DNA from: Streptomyces sp. JH34
GTDB taxonomy: Bacteria; Actinomycetota; Actinomycetes; Streptomycetales; Streptomycetaceae
Reading direction: 5' to 3'
Assembly (NCBI RefSeq): GCF_029428875.1
Contig: NZ_JAJSOO010000001.1
Coordinates: 4,960,001-5,024,000, forward strand
Length of the DNA: 64,000 nucleotides
The notes beneath the pieces are model-generated. The model searched no databases. It was not told the origin of the DNA and was given only the letters and a program-made list of their open reading frames with translations. How positions within the stretch are numbered: the first letter of the stretch is position 1; each line of letters begins with the position of its first letter. The position numbers were made by a program, and so were the translations under genes. Of this stretch, positions 1 to 8,357 are shown in pieces.

Positions 1-825
1 GCGGGGCGAGCGGGTGCCGATCTCGAGGGCGACCGCCTGTTCCGGCCAGTACGCGTCCACCCCTCCCAGGAAACCGCCGCCGGGCAGGGACAGCTCCACG
101 TTCCACAGTGGCTGGGGCAGGCCGTGGGACCGCACCATCCCGTACAGCCGGCCCTCCGCCACGGCCCGCCCCTCGACCAGCAGTGCGTCGACGGCGTCCA
201 CCACGTGTGCGCGGCCCAGCAACTTCGCGTCGTCCAACTCCCGCACGACGGAACCGGGTTCGCAGTGCCCGCCACGCACCGCCTCCGTCAGGATCCGGCG
301 CACCGTCGAGGCGTCCGTGAGCGAGGCCACCGCGTCGGCCAGGGCGCGTTCGACCGGGGCCAGAGGCACCCCGAGCCGGCGCTGCGGCCGGGGCAGGTCG
401 GCGGACCGGATCACCTGGACGAACCGCGTGGAGCGGAGCCGCCTGGTGCGCGGCACCAGGACGTCGATCCGGTGCAGAGCGATCATGGTGGGCGCGGAGC
501 TGAAGCCGTACAGGGCGAGGGCCGCCAGGCCCGTCACCATCGACTCGCCGTAACCAGGGCCGTGCTGGGCGGGCACGGCCCGGCGGGCGCCGCCTGGAGG
601 ACGTCCGGCGTACAGCAGGGCGCCGCGCACCCGGTCGTCGTTCGTGGGCGCTCCCCGGTGCAGGAGGTACACGCTGGGGAGCAGTTGCTGCCAGGGACCG
701 CCGGGCAGGCACTGCGCGGCGGTGTGCGCGGCGGTCACGCCGCGGGCGCGCAACTGTGCGGCGGACTGCACGCGTCGGGTCGCTTCGCCGACGGGGCGCG
801 GGGACAGCGGGGTGTTCTGGGTCAT
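1..825 (-). CDS. AbiEi-like / DUF559-type hypothetical protein (3' end cut by window edge)
   Basis: Open from an ATG at 825 to the left edge (275 codons seen, C-terminus missing). The N-terminus (about residues 15-60) has the pattern of the winged-helix domain found in AbiEi-family antitoxins and related regulators: QLRARGVT, then PWQQLLPSVYLLHRG. The middle contains LHRIDVLVPRTRR. The far end (PLWNVELSLPGG, then GVDAYWPEQAVALEI) resembles the start of the restriction-endonuclease-like fold of DUF559 proteins. Such proteins are common orphans in Streptomyces and are often called transcriptional regulators. No partner toxin gene is visible here; the left neighbour is outside the window. The gene call is firm, the family assignment moderate, and the function unknown. 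Confidence 0.65.
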   Translation of the reverse strand, partial: MTQNTPLSPRPVGEATRRVQSAAQLRARGVTAAHTAAQCLPGGPWQQLLPSVYLLHRGAPTNDDRVRGALLYAGRPPGGARRAVPAQHGPGYGESMVTGLAALALYGFSSAPTMIALHRIDVLVPRTRRLRSTRFVQVIRSADLPRPQRRLGVPLAPVERALADAVASLTDASTVRRILTEAVRGGHCEPGSVVRELDDAKLLGRAHVVDAVDALLVEGRAVAEGRLYGMVRSHGLPQPLWNVELSLPGGGFLGGVDAYWPEQAVALEIGTRSPR

Positions 826-955
826 GCCGGGGAGGTTCCCGCAGCCCGCGGGCTTGATCACCCGTGTTACAAGCCTGTCGACATTCCAGGACAACATCGC
901 ACTTAAGCACGGAAGTTCGACTGTCGAAAAGAGTGGTCGCGGGCCGGATTGTGCG

Positions 956-991
956 GGCGCGCGCCCTGCGCGTGAGTGCGGGGCGCGCGCC
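956..991 (-). terminator. Terminator-like hairpin after pepN
   Basis: A 16-bp stem (956-971 with 976-991, two G-T wobbles) encloses the tetraloop GTGA. It lies just downstream of the pepN stop on the minus strand and before the next minus-strand gene. It has no obvious U-tract, as is usual for streptomycete terminators. Confidence 0.7.
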
Positions 992-997
992 GGACAC

Positions 998-3586
998 TCA
1001 CGCCGTCGCGTCGCGCTCCTGCCCCCGGAGCGCCCGTGCCAGGTCGTCCCGGGCCTCCAGGACCAGTCGCCGCAGAGCCGGGGCCGCGTCCGGGTGCGAG
1101 GTCAGCCACGCGTCCGTCGCGGACAGGGTCGCGGGGTCGTCCTGCAGCCCGGGGAACAGGCCCTTGACCACATCCATCCCGATCTGGATGGACCGCTCCG
1201 CCCACACCCGCTCGATCGCCTCGAAGTACGAGGCCGTGTACGGCGCCAGCAGCTCCCGCTGCGACGGCTGCCCGAAGCCGGCGATCGTCGCCCCGACGAG
1301 CGCGTTGGACAGCTTGTCGGACTCCACCACCGCCGCCCACGCCTGGGCCTTGACCGCCTCCGAGGGGCGGGACGCCAGGCACCGCACGTGGTGCCGCTTG
1401 CCCGACGCCGTGTCGTCACGGGCGAGTTCGGCGTCCAGGGCGGCCTCGTCGGCCCTGCCGTGCGAGGCCAGCGGCGACAGGAACGCCCACCGCAGCTCCT
1501 GGTCGACGTCCAGGCCCTCGATCACCGCGGAGCCGTCGAGCAGTCCGCCCAGCAGCTGGAAGTCCGCGTCCGACGCCGCGACGGCGGCGAAGAACCTGGC
1601 CCACGTCAGCTGGTGCTGACTGCCGGGCTCGGCGCGCCGCAGCTCCGCCAGCGCGCCCTCGGCGAGCGCCCGGCCGCCCTCCTCGCGCCAGGCCGGCGCG
1701 GCGTAGTGCACCAGGGCCGACTGCGCCCAGGCGTGCAGCATCTGCAGGACACCGATGTCCGACTCGCGGCCGGCGAAGGACAGCACCAGGGACACGAAGT
1801 CCCGGGCCGGCAGCAGGGCGTCCCGCGTCAGGTTCCACAGCGCGGACCAGCACAGCGCCCGTGCCAGCGGGTCGGTGATGTCCCCGAGGTGCTCACGGAG
1901 GGTGGCCAGGGACCCCTCGTCGAAGCGGACCTTGCAGAAGGTGAGGTCGTCGTCGTTGACCAGGACCAGGTCCGGCTTCTCGGACCCGGCCAGCTCCGCG
2001 ACCACGCTCCGCTCCCCGGCGACATCGGTCTCGGCCCGGGCGAACCGCACCAGCCCGCCCTCCGGGGAGAGCCGGTACAGGCCCACCGCGACCCGGTGCG
2101 GACGCAGCTCCGGGTGCGAGGCGGCTGCCTCCTGGGTCACGGCGAGCTCCGCGATCCGGCCCTGGCCGTCGTACGTCACGACCGGCGTCAGGACGTTGAC
2201 CCCCGCCGTCTGCAGCCAGGCGCGCGACCAGGCCGTCATGTCGCGGCCGGACGTCTCGGCCAGCACCGAGAGGAGGTCTCCCAGCTGCGTGTTGCCGAAC
2301 GCGTGCCGCTTGAAGTAGCGGCGCGCCCCCTCCAGGAACGCGTCCCGGCCCACGTACGCCACGAGCTGCTTGAGGACCGAGGCGCCCTTCGCGTACGTGA
2401 TGCCGTCGAAGTTCAGCTTGGCGTCCTCCAGGTCACGGATGTCGGCCGTGACCGGGTGCGTGGACGGCAGCTGGTCGGCGCGGTAGGCCCACGCCTTGCG
2501 GTTGTTGGCGAAGGTGATCCAGCCGTTGGTGAAGCGGGTCGCCTCCACCATCGAGAACGTCCCCATGAAGTCGGCGAAGGACTCCTTCAGCCACAGGTCG
2601 TCCCACCACTGCATGGTGACCAGGTCGCCGAACCACATGTGCGCCATCTCGTGCAGGATCACGTTGGCGCGGCGCTCGTAGGACGCCGAGGTGACCTTGC
2701 CGCGGTAGATGTACTCCTCGCGGAAGGTGACGAGGCCCGGATTCTCCATCGCCCCGAGGTTGTACTCCGGCACGAACGCCTGGTCGTACTTCCCGAAGGG
2801 GTAGGGATAGTCGAAGTGGTCGTGGAAGAAGTCCAGGCCCTGCTTCGTGACGAGGAAGACGTCGTCCGCGTCGAAGTGGCGCGCGAGCCCCTTCCGGCAC
2901 ATCGCGCCGAGGGGGATCTCCAGCTTCTCTCCGTCGTCGGACGTACGGGTGTAGAGGTCGCTCACGTAGTGGTACGGGCCCGCGACGACCGCGGTGATGT
3001 ACGTCGAGATAGGCAGGGTCTCCGCGAACCGGTGGACCTCGCCGTCCCGCGCCTCCTCCGCGCCGTTGCTCCACACCCGCCAGCCCTCGGGCGCCGTCAC
3101 CTCGAAGCGGTAGGGCGCCTTGAGGTCGGGCTGCTCGAAGTTGGCGAACACGCGCCGTGCGTCGGCCGGCTCGTACTGCGTGTACAGGTAGACCTCGCCG
3201 TCCTCCGGGTCGACGAAGCGGTGCATGCCCTCGCCGGTCCGGCTGTAGGCGCACTGCGCGTCGACCACCAGGACGTTCTCACCGCCGGCGAGGTCCTCCA
3301 GCGTGATGCGGGTGCCGTCGAAGACGGTTCCGGGGTCCAGGTCCCTGCCGTTCAGCGTCACGGCGTTCACGGACGGCGCCAGCAGATCCGCGAAGGTCGA
3401 GGCCCCGGCACGGGCGGAGCGGAAGCGGATCGTGGTCTGCGAGCGGAAGGTGCGCGGGCCGGCATCGTCGCCCCCGTCGGGCTCGCCGACGGCGGAGCGG
3501 AGGTCGAGGGCGACCTCGTAACCGTCGACGGTCAGCAGCTCGGCCCTCTCGCGGGCCTCGTCGCGGGACAGGTTCTCACCGGGCAC
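998..3586 (-). CDS. pepN: Aminopeptidase N (M1 family metallopeptidase)
   Basis: Cytosolic zinc aminopeptidase that removes N-terminal residues from peptides. The 862-residue product has full family length. The substrate-binding GAMEN motif is near residue 278. The zinc site is HEMAH (His312, Glu313, His316), with the third ligand Glu335 in LKESFADF. The long alpha-helical C-terminal half is typical of actinobacterial PepN. The start is GTG at 3586, preceded by GGAG; the N-terminus MPGENLSRDEARERAELL is the usual one for this family. It is transcribed alone: the upstream gene is divergent and a hairpin follows the stop codon. Confidence 0.97.
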   Translation of the reverse strand: MPGENLSRDEARERAELLTVDGYEVALDLRSAVGEPDGGDDAGPRTFRSQTTIRFRSARAGASTFADLLAPSVNAVTLNGRDLDPGTVFDGTRITLEDLAGGENVLVVDAQCAYSRTGEGMHRFVDPEDGEVYLYTQYEPADARRVFANFEQPDLKAPYRFEVTAPEGWRVWSNGAEEARDGEVHRFAETLPISTYITAVVAGPYHYVSDLYTRTSDDGEKLEIPLGAMCRKGLARHFDADDVFLVTKQGLDFFHDHFDYPYPFGKYDQAFVPEYNLGAMENPGLVTFREEYIYRGKVTSASYERRANVILHEMAHMWFGDLVTMQWWDDLWLKESFADFMGTFSMVEATRFTNGWITFANNRKAWAYRADQLPSTHPVTADIRDLEDAKLNFDGITYAKGASVLKQLVAYVGRDAFLEGARRYFKRHAFGNTQLGDLLSVLAETSGRDMTAWSRAWLQTAGVNVLTPVVTYDGQGRIAELAVTQEAAASHPELRPHRVAVGLYRLSPEGGLVRFARAETDVAGERSVVAELAGSEKPDLVLVNDDDLTFCKVRFDEGSLATLREHLGDITDPLARALCWSALWNLTRDALLPARDFVSLVLSFAGRESDIGVLQMLHAWAQSALVHYAAPAWREEGGRALAEGALAELRRAEPGSQHQLTWARFFAAVAASDADFQLLGGLLDGSAVIEGLDVDQELRWAFLSPLASHGRADEAALDAELARDDTASGKRHHVRCLASRPSEAVKAQAWAAVVESDKLSNALVGATIAGFGQPSQRELLAPYTASYFEAIERVWAERSIQIGMDVVKGLFPGLQDDPATLSATDAWLTSHPDAAPALRRLVLEARDDLARALRGQERDATA

Positions 3587-3729
3587 GGAGCACTCCTTCG
3601 TGTCTCATGTGTCTCATTCGAAGACCTTTGATCCTCCCACGAGGCCGTCGGAGCCGGTGCACGGGAATGGCGGGAGGGCCCACCGGTGTTCCGGCAGACA
3701 GGTGCCAGACCGACCTCATGAGGAGAGAC

Positions 3730-4380
3730 ATGCCCGAGAACAGCACGGCCGGCGGCAAGGTCCCGGCCGATTTCTGGTTCGATCCGCTCTGTCCCTGGGC
3801 CTGGATGACCTCCCGCTGGATGCTGGAGGTGGAGAAGGTCCGTGACGTGGAGGTGCGCTGGCACGTGATGAGCCTGGCCGTCCTCAACGAGCCCAGGCTC
3901 GACGAGCTGCCCGAGGAATACCAGGACATGATGCGCACCCAGGCATGGGCGCCCGTCAGGGTCGTCGTCGCCGCCCAGCAGAAGCACGGCGACGACATCG
4001 TCGGCCCGCTGTACACGGCCCTGGGCACCCGCATCCACAACAATGGCGAGGGCCCCACCCGCGAGGCGATCGCCGGTGCGCTGGCGGACGTCGGGCTGCC
4101 GGCCGAGCTCCTGGAGTACGCCGACTCCGACGCGTACGACAAGGAGCTGCGCGCCTCCCACCAGGAGGGCATCGACAAGGTCGGCCAGGACGTCGGCACC
4201 CCGGTCATCGCCGTGCCCGGCGCCGACGGCGAGCAGATCGCCTTCTTCGGCCCGGTCGTCACCCCCGCCCCCAAGGGCGAGGAGGCCGCGAAGCTCTGGG
4301 ACGGCACGCTCCTCGTGGCGTCGATCCCCGGCTTCTACGAGATCAAGCGGACCCGCACGCAGGGCCCCGTCTTCGACTGA
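3730..4380 (+). CDS. DsbA-family mycothiol-dependent nitroreductase homologue (Rv2466c type)
   Basis: 216 residues with a thioredoxin/DsbA fold. The start FWFDPLCPWAWMTSRW is the hallmark of the Rv2466c family, mycothiol-dependent oxidoreductases that respond to redox stress and reduce nitro compounds. The nucleophilic cysteine would be Cys21. The motif here reads CPWA, whereas I recall a second cysteine (CPWC) in the mycobacterial enzyme, so this copy may work by a monothiol mechanism. Further family blocks are LYTALGTRIHNNG, DVGTPVIAVPGAD and KLWDGTLLVASIPGF. The ATG at 3730 follows AGGAGAG at 3721; a longer frame upstream lacks such a site. Divergent from pepN. Confidence 0.88.
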   Translation: MPENSTAGGKVPADFWFDPLCPWAWMTSRWMLEVEKVRDVEVRWHVMSLAVLNEPRLDELPEEYQDMMRTQAWAPVRVVVAAQQKHGDDIVGPLYTALGTRIHNNGEGPTREAIAGALADVGLPAELLEYADSDAYDKELRASHQEGIDKVGQDVGTPVIAVPGADGEQIAFFGPVVTPAPKGEEAAKLWDGTLLVASIPGFYEIKRTRTQGPVFD

Positions 4381-4390
4381 TCCCCATCGG

Positions 4391-4423
4391 GCGGTGCGGC
4401 TCCCGGGCCCGGGGCCGTACCGC
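4391..4423. terminator. Bidirectional terminator-like hairpin between convergent genes
   Basis: A 13-bp stem (4391-4403 with 4411-4423, two wobbles) and a 7-nt GC loop sit in the 57-bp gap between the nitroreductase homologue and the convergent DUF3253 gene. Confidence 0.65.
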
Positions 4424-4437
4424 CCCGGGTCCCGGCG

Positions 4438-4710
4438 TCAGCGGACCCGGCGGATGCGGATCGGACCGCGGGCCTCCGCCGGCTCGACGGGCCGGCCGCC
4501 CTGGGTGATCTCCACCTCGCCCGCCTCGACGAGGCGTCCGGCCGCGCGGCGGACCGGATCCATGAGCGCACGCCAGCCGTCACCCTCCCCCTCGTACACC
4601 GCTCGCGCGGCGTCGGAGGGGCAGATCGTCGCGCCCGGTCCGCGCTGATCCAGCAGTTCCAGGACGGCCCGTTCCAGGCCCCGGTCCGTCTGCCGCCCGC
4701 TGTCCGTCAC
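4438..4710 (-). CDS. DUF3253 domain-containing protein
   Basis: A 90-residue protein with an S-adenosyl-methyltransferase-neighbour type winged-helix look: LERAVLELLDQRGPGATICPSDAARAV, then GWRALMDPVRRAAGRLVEAGEVEITQGG. This layout is typical of DUF3253 proteins, whose role is unknown; the fold suggests nucleic-acid binding. I chose GTG at 4710 because the domain begins right after it. A longer frame reaching 4920 adds an Arg/Gly/Pro-rich stretch and crosses a terminator hairpin, so it is unlikely to be coding. Confidence 0.8.
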   Translation of the reverse strand: MTDSGRQTDRGLERAVLELLDQRGPGATICPSDAARAVYEGEGDGWRALMDPVRRAAGRLVEAGEVEITQGGRPVEPAEARGPIRIRRVR

Positions 4711-4900
4711 CCCGTCATTCTCGCACCGGCGCCGCAAGGACGCGGGAGGCCGGCCCGCGGCATGCCGGACACGTGCCGCGGGGGACCGCGGGTACGGCCC
4801 GCCGTGCGAAGCGTCGTTCATGATCTGTCCGTGCCGGCTGCGGTCACGGACCATGGCGCACCGACTCCGTCCTCCTGACCCGAGCCCCGGCCCGCCCATG

Positions 4901-4939
4901 GGAGAACCCCCGCGAGTCATGTCCTCGCGGGGGTTCTCC
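4901..4939 (-). terminator. Terminator after sodF
   Basis: A perfect 16-bp stem (4901-4916 with 4924-4939) with a 7-nt loop. It lies 60 bp beyond the sodF stop codon on the minus strand. Confidence 0.85.
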
Positions 4940-5001
4940 GTCCATCCGCCTGCCGGGTGAAGGCTGAGAAGACGATCACGAGGCAGGACGCCTCAGGTCC
5001 G

Positions 5002-5643
5002 TCAGGGGGCCAGCAGCAGTACGTCCGCGCGCTCCTTGGCGGCGGCGTAGCGCCTGGCCACGTCCTGCCAGTTGACGACGCGCCACATCGCCTCGACGAA
5101 GTCCACCTTCTGGTTCTTGTACTGCAGGTAGAAGGCGTGCTCCCAGGCGTCGAAGACCAGGATCGGGACCGAGCCCTGACCGACGTTGCCCTGGTGGTCG
5201 TAGACCTGCTCGACGATCAGCCTGCCGCTGACCGGCTCGTAGGCGAGGACGCCCCAGCCGGAGCCCTGCGTGGTCGCGGCGGCCTTCGTCAGCTGCGACC
5301 TGAAACCGGCGTACGAGCCGAAGGACTCGGCGATCGCGTCCGCCAGGTCGCCGACGCCGTCCGCCGCGAGGGGCTCGCCGCCGCCGTCACCGGTCATGTT
5401 GTGCCAGTAGATCGAGTGCAGGATGTGGCCGGAGAGGTGGAACGCCAGGTTCTTCTGCAGGCCGTTGACCGCACCCCAGGCCGCCTTTTCGCGGGCCTCC
5501 TCCAGCTGCTCCAGGGTGTCGTTCGCACCCTTGACGTACGCCGCGTGGTGCTTGTCGTGGTGGAGCTCGATGATCTGCGGGTCGATGACCGGTTCGAGCG
5601 CCGCGTAGTCGTACGGAAGTTCCGGAAGCGTGTACGTGGCCAT
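5002..5643 (-). CDS. sodF: Iron(-zinc) superoxide dismutase
   Basis: 213-residue Fe/Mn-type superoxide dismutase that converts superoxide to peroxide and oxygen in the cytosol. Metal ligands are recognisable: His28 (ELHHDKHH), the His in LHSIYWHN, and Asp plus His in VFDAWEHAFYLQY. Streptomyces has an iron enzyme of this family (SodF, FeSodII) and a separate nickel enzyme (SodN). The ATG at 5643 gives the standard MATYTLPELPYDY start. The promoter side carries a sequence resembling the Nur box that represses sodF when nickel is available. Flanked by a strong terminator downstream, so probably monocistronic. The sodN gene is not in this window. Confidence 0.95.
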   Translation of the reverse strand: MATYTLPELPYDYAALEPVIDPQIIELHHDKHHAAYVKGANDTLEQLEEAREKAAWGAVNGLQKNLAFHLSGHILHSIYWHNMTGDGGGEPLAADGVGDLADAIAESFGSYAGFRSQLTKAAATTQGSGWGVLAYEPVSGRLIVEQVYDHQGNVGQGSVPILVFDAWEHAFYLQYKNQKVDFVEAMWRVVNWQDVARRYAAAKERADVLLLAP

Positions 5644-5677
5644 GGGTTCGAACCCTCCAGCTGCTGCCTGTTTGTTA

Positions 5678-5694
5678 TTGCAAGTAATGCGCAA
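5678..5694. promoter_or_regulatory. Nur-box-like operator of sodF
   Basis: TTGCAA-N5-GCGCAA at 5678-5694, 35 bp upstream of the sodF ATG, closely follows the published Nur consensus tTGCaa-N5-ttGCAA. A second TTGCA half follows directly at 5695. Nur is the nickel-responsive Fur-family repressor of sodF in S. coelicolor. The match is by eye. Confidence 0.7.
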
Positions 5695-5834
5695 TTGCAG
5701 GCTAGCAGGAGGAGTGCTCGGAAGTGATCAGCCGACGGTCCTGGACCGGTCGCCGGTCGCCGGTCGCCCCGCCGGACGTCGGCATCCGCGGCCCGTGCGT
5801 AGGCTGGCCCGCACACCGGCGGGCGGAGGACGGC

Positions 5835-6593
5835 GTGGGGGTACGGATGGGCGGCACGGCGGCAGCGGCCACGGCACTGGTGATCCAGAACGGCCCCGGA
5901 GACGGTCCCGGCCACTGGAAGGGCTGGCTGGAGGAGCGCGGCGTCGCGGTCCGCGTGGTCCCGGCCCACGAGGGCGCGCCGCTCCCGGACCGGCTGGAAC
6001 ACCCGGCGTTCGTCGTCCTCGGCGGCGGCTACCTGCCCGACGACGACGCCCGCGCGCCGTGGCTTCCCGCGACCCGCGCGCTCGTGCGCCAGGCCCTCGC
6101 CGGGCGGACCCCGTTCTTCGGGATCTGCCTCGGTGGCCAGATGCTCGCCCAGGTCGCCGGCGGCGAGGTGCGCGGGGAGTACGGAACGCCCGAGTTCGGC
6201 AGCACCCGGCTCGGTCTGCGCCCGGAGGCCGGCGACGACCCGCTGTTCCACAGGCTGCCCGCGCACCCCCGTGCCGTCGAGAACCACGTGGACGCCGTCA
6301 CCGCGCTGCCTCCCGGCGCCCACTGGCTGGTGCGCGGCGACGACTGCCCCTACCAGGCCTTCCGTGTCGGTCCCTCGGCGTGGGGCACGCAGTTCCATCC
6401 GGAGGCGACGGCAGCGGGTGTCCTCCGGTGGGATCCCGCCCGGCTCTCCCGGCACGGCGCCCCCGCCCCTGAGGTGCTGCACGCCCGAGCCCTGAGCGAC
6501 GAGCCGGCCGCCACCGCCGTCTGGCGCACCGTGGCCCACCGCTTCGCCGACGTGGTGACCTCGGCCGCCGTGGGAGCGGGGCGGGGCCGGTGA
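5835..6593 (+). CDS. Class I glutamine amidotransferase-like protein
   Basis: About 252 residues with a Triad-type glutamine amidotransferase fold (GMP-synthase-like). The nucleophile elbow FFGICLGGQMLA carries the catalytic Cys, and the His/Glu pair is in GTQFHPEA. The opening ALVIQNGPGDGPGHWKGWL fits the family. It probably hydrolyses glutamine or a gamma-glutamyl compound; the substrate is not evident. The start is uncertain: GTG at 5835 is preceded by GGAGGA at good distance, while ATG at 5847 is the alternative. The stop overlaps the next gene by 4 bp, so the two are translationally coupled. Confidence 0.88.
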   Translation: MGVRMGGTAAAATALVIQNGPGDGPGHWKGWLEERGVAVRVVPAHEGAPLPDRLEHPAFVVLGGGYLPDDDARAPWLPATRALVRQALAGRTPFFGICLGGQMLAQVAGGEVRGEYGTPEFGSTRLGLRPEAGDDPLFHRLPAHPRAVENHVDAVTALPPGAHWLVRGDDCPYQAFRVGPSAWGTQFHPEATAAGVLRWDPARLSRHGAPAPEVLHARALSDEPAATAVWRTVAHRFADVVTSAAVGAGRGR

Positions 6594-7045
6594 CGCACGT
6601 ACGCCAGGGGCGCCCCGAGGAGGCGGCCGCACTGACCGCGCTGGCCCTGCGGTCCAAGGCGCACTGGGGTTACGACGAGGCGTTCATGGCCGCCTGCCGT
6701 GACGAACTGACGGTCCGGCCCGGTGAGCTGACGGGCGGCCGCGTGCTGGTCGCGGAGGACGACGGCCGCGTGCTGGGCTTCACCACCCTCGCCGGGGAGC
6801 CACCCACCGGATCGCTCGGCATGATGTTCGTCGAGCCGGACGCCATCGGCCGGGGTACGGGCCGGCTCCTGTTCGAACAGACCCTGGCGCATGCCCGCGG
6901 ACTCGGCTTCGTTCGGCTCACCATCGACGCCGATCCGAACGCCGAGCCCTTCTACACCGCGATGGGCGCGGAGCGGATCGGCGCCACCCCGTCCGGCTCG
7001 ATCCCGGGACGCGAACTGCCGCTGCTGGAGATCGGTCTCGGCTGA
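6590..7045 (+). CDS. GNAT-family N-acetyltransferase
   Basis: 151 residues. The acetyl-CoA site is visible as MMFVEPDAIGRGTGRLLFEQTLAHARG, which carries the R/Q-x-x-G-x-G/A signature of motif A, followed by LTIDADPNAEPFYTAMGAERIG, the usual motif B end. It starts with GTG inside the stop codon of the amidotransferase gene (GTGA overlap), so the two are expressed together. The acceptor substrate cannot be predicted. Confidence 0.9.
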   Translation: MTHVRQGRPEEAAALTALALRSKAHWGYDEAFMAACRDELTVRPGELTGGRVLVAEDDGRVLGFTTLAGEPPTGSLGMMFVEPDAIGRGTGRLLFEQTLAHARGLGFVRLTIDADPNAEPFYTAMGAERIGATPSGSIPGRELPLLEIGLG

Positions 7046-7124
7046 GCGGGGCCCGGCGCCCGGTCCGGAGGACGGGTGTGTGAGGGTGTGATCTCTGCCG
7101 GCACACAGACGTACGGGGGGTGCC

Positions 7125-8162
7125 GTGAGCCTGGTGCTGTACGGCGAGCGGTCGTGGAATCCGCTGGGGCGGACCGTGGAACTGACCGAGGAGCAGTACC
7201 GGCGAGGCTGCAAGGCCACGCCGCTGGACGAGCTGAACCTCGGCGCGATGGCCGAGGCGTACCGGCGCGGGCTCTGGCTGGGCGGCGGCGGGACGCTGCG
7301 CCCGCTGGACGGCCTGCCGGACGGTCCCGGGGCCGTTCCCGTGACCCGTGTGACGGGAACGGCCTCTCCGGTGAAGGTGCGTCAGGCTGCCTCGTTCGCC
7401 CGCGCGCTCGGGGAGCTGGCCGTACGCAGGTGCGGCGGGCCCGGGCAGGTGGCCGCCCTGGCGGCCCGGGCCGACGCCGAGGGCGTACCGCTGTGGATCG
7501 CGCGGAGGATCGCGCAGGGCCCCGTCGGGCCTGTCGCGGTGGCCGTGGACCGGCGGCTGGTGCGCGTGGACGTGTGGGGGCCGGACGCTCCCGCCGTGCG
7601 GATCCGCGCGCCCCACGGCTTCCGGCGCGACCACCCCGACCCGTCCCAGGGACTCTGCCTGACCGTCGGGGACACCAGGGCCGAACTCACGCTCAGGAAG
7701 AAGCTGCGCAAGTCCAGAAGCACGGTGGAGGTACGGCTGCCGGGAGCGCACTGGGCGCTGCGGCGGGAGAACGCGACGAGCTCCTGGCTCCTGCGCGGCG
7801 ACCGGCGCGTCGCCCTGCTGGGCCGCCCCCCGCGCCGCCCGGCTCGCGAGCCGGGCCGGGTACTGCTGCCGCTGTCGCCGGTCCACCACGAGAGCAACGA
7901 CCCCCTGGACGCGGTGATGGCCCACGCCTTCGCCGTCGCCTTCGGCGTGGGCGACACCACCGGCATCGCCCGGTTCCGTCCGGACGGCTACGCGTCCGGA
8001 GCCGAGCCGATGGCCGACGACACGGCGTGGGACCGCCCCTGGTTCAGCAACCTCGGCAACGGCGGCGACGACAACGAACCCGGAGGCGGCGACGGCTGGG
8101 GCACGGACGGCGGGGACTCCGGTGGTGACGGCGGGGGCGACGGAGGAGGCGGGGGCGACTAG
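7125..8162 (+). CDS. Hypothetical protein with Gly/Asp-rich tail
   Basis: 345 residues from GTG 7125 (preceded by a G-rich site). No family recognised. The body (1-300) is soluble with no membrane segments and contains a basic stretch LTLRKKLRKSRSTVEVRLPG. The last ~35 residues are almost only Gly, Asp, Ser and Trp (for example GGDSGGDGGGDGGGGGD), a low-complexity acidic tail. Codon use is normal for the chromosome. Likely a lineage-specific Streptomyces protein. Confidence 0.75.
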   Translation: MSLVLYGERSWNPLGRTVELTEEQYRRGCKATPLDELNLGAMAEAYRRGLWLGGGGTLRPLDGLPDGPGAVPVTRVTGTASPVKVRQAASFARALGELAVRRCGGPGQVAALAARADAEGVPLWIARRIAQGPVGPVAVAVDRRLVRVDVWGPDAPAVRIRAPHGFRRDHPDPSQGLCLTVGDTRAELTLRKKLRKSRSTVEVRLPGAHWALRRENATSSWLLRGDRRVALLGRPPRRPAREPGRVLLPLSPVHHESNDPLDAVMAHAFAVAFGVGDTTGIARFRPDGYASGAEPMADDTAWDRPWFSNLGNGGDDNEPGGGDGWGTDGGDSGGDGGGDGGGGGD

Positions 8163-8199
8163 CCAGGGCCTGGCCGGCGGGGTGAGGGCCGGGCCCGCG

Positions 8200-8297
8200 C
8201 CGGACACCCGCGCCCCGCGCCGGGCGTCGCGCCGGAGCCCGGACGCGAGGGAGCCCGCGAACTGCGGCACGCGGAACACGTCTCGGTAGGTGGGCAT
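8200..8297 (-). pseudogene. Remnant of an MFS transporter N-terminus
   Basis: From an ATG at 8297 the frame reads MPTYRDVFRVPQFAGSLASGL, which resembles the start of Streptomyces major-facilitator exporters (typically M-x-TYR-x-LFR-x-x-EF). After about 20 residues the hydrophobic first helix is missing and the frame becomes Arg-rich without meaning. It faces the regulator remnant at 8358 with a 60-bp gap, the usual arrangement of ArsR-type regulators and their MFS partner. Assignment rests on a short match. Confidence 0.5.
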
Positions 8298-8357
8298 GCC
8301 GGGAATCCTCGGCCGCGGTCCCGTAGGACCGTAACTGTTTTGCGCGGAGGCGAAACC

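Noticed and set aside
644..3631. Very long plus-strand open frame antisense to pepN
   Set aside because: Composition (Arg/Gly/Val-rich, no domains) is that of a high-GC shadow frame; PepN on the other strand has all motifs.
4711..4920. N-terminal extension of the DUF3253 protein
   Set aside because: Would run through the sodF terminator hairpin and has no conserved sequence; the GTG at 4710 fits the domain start.
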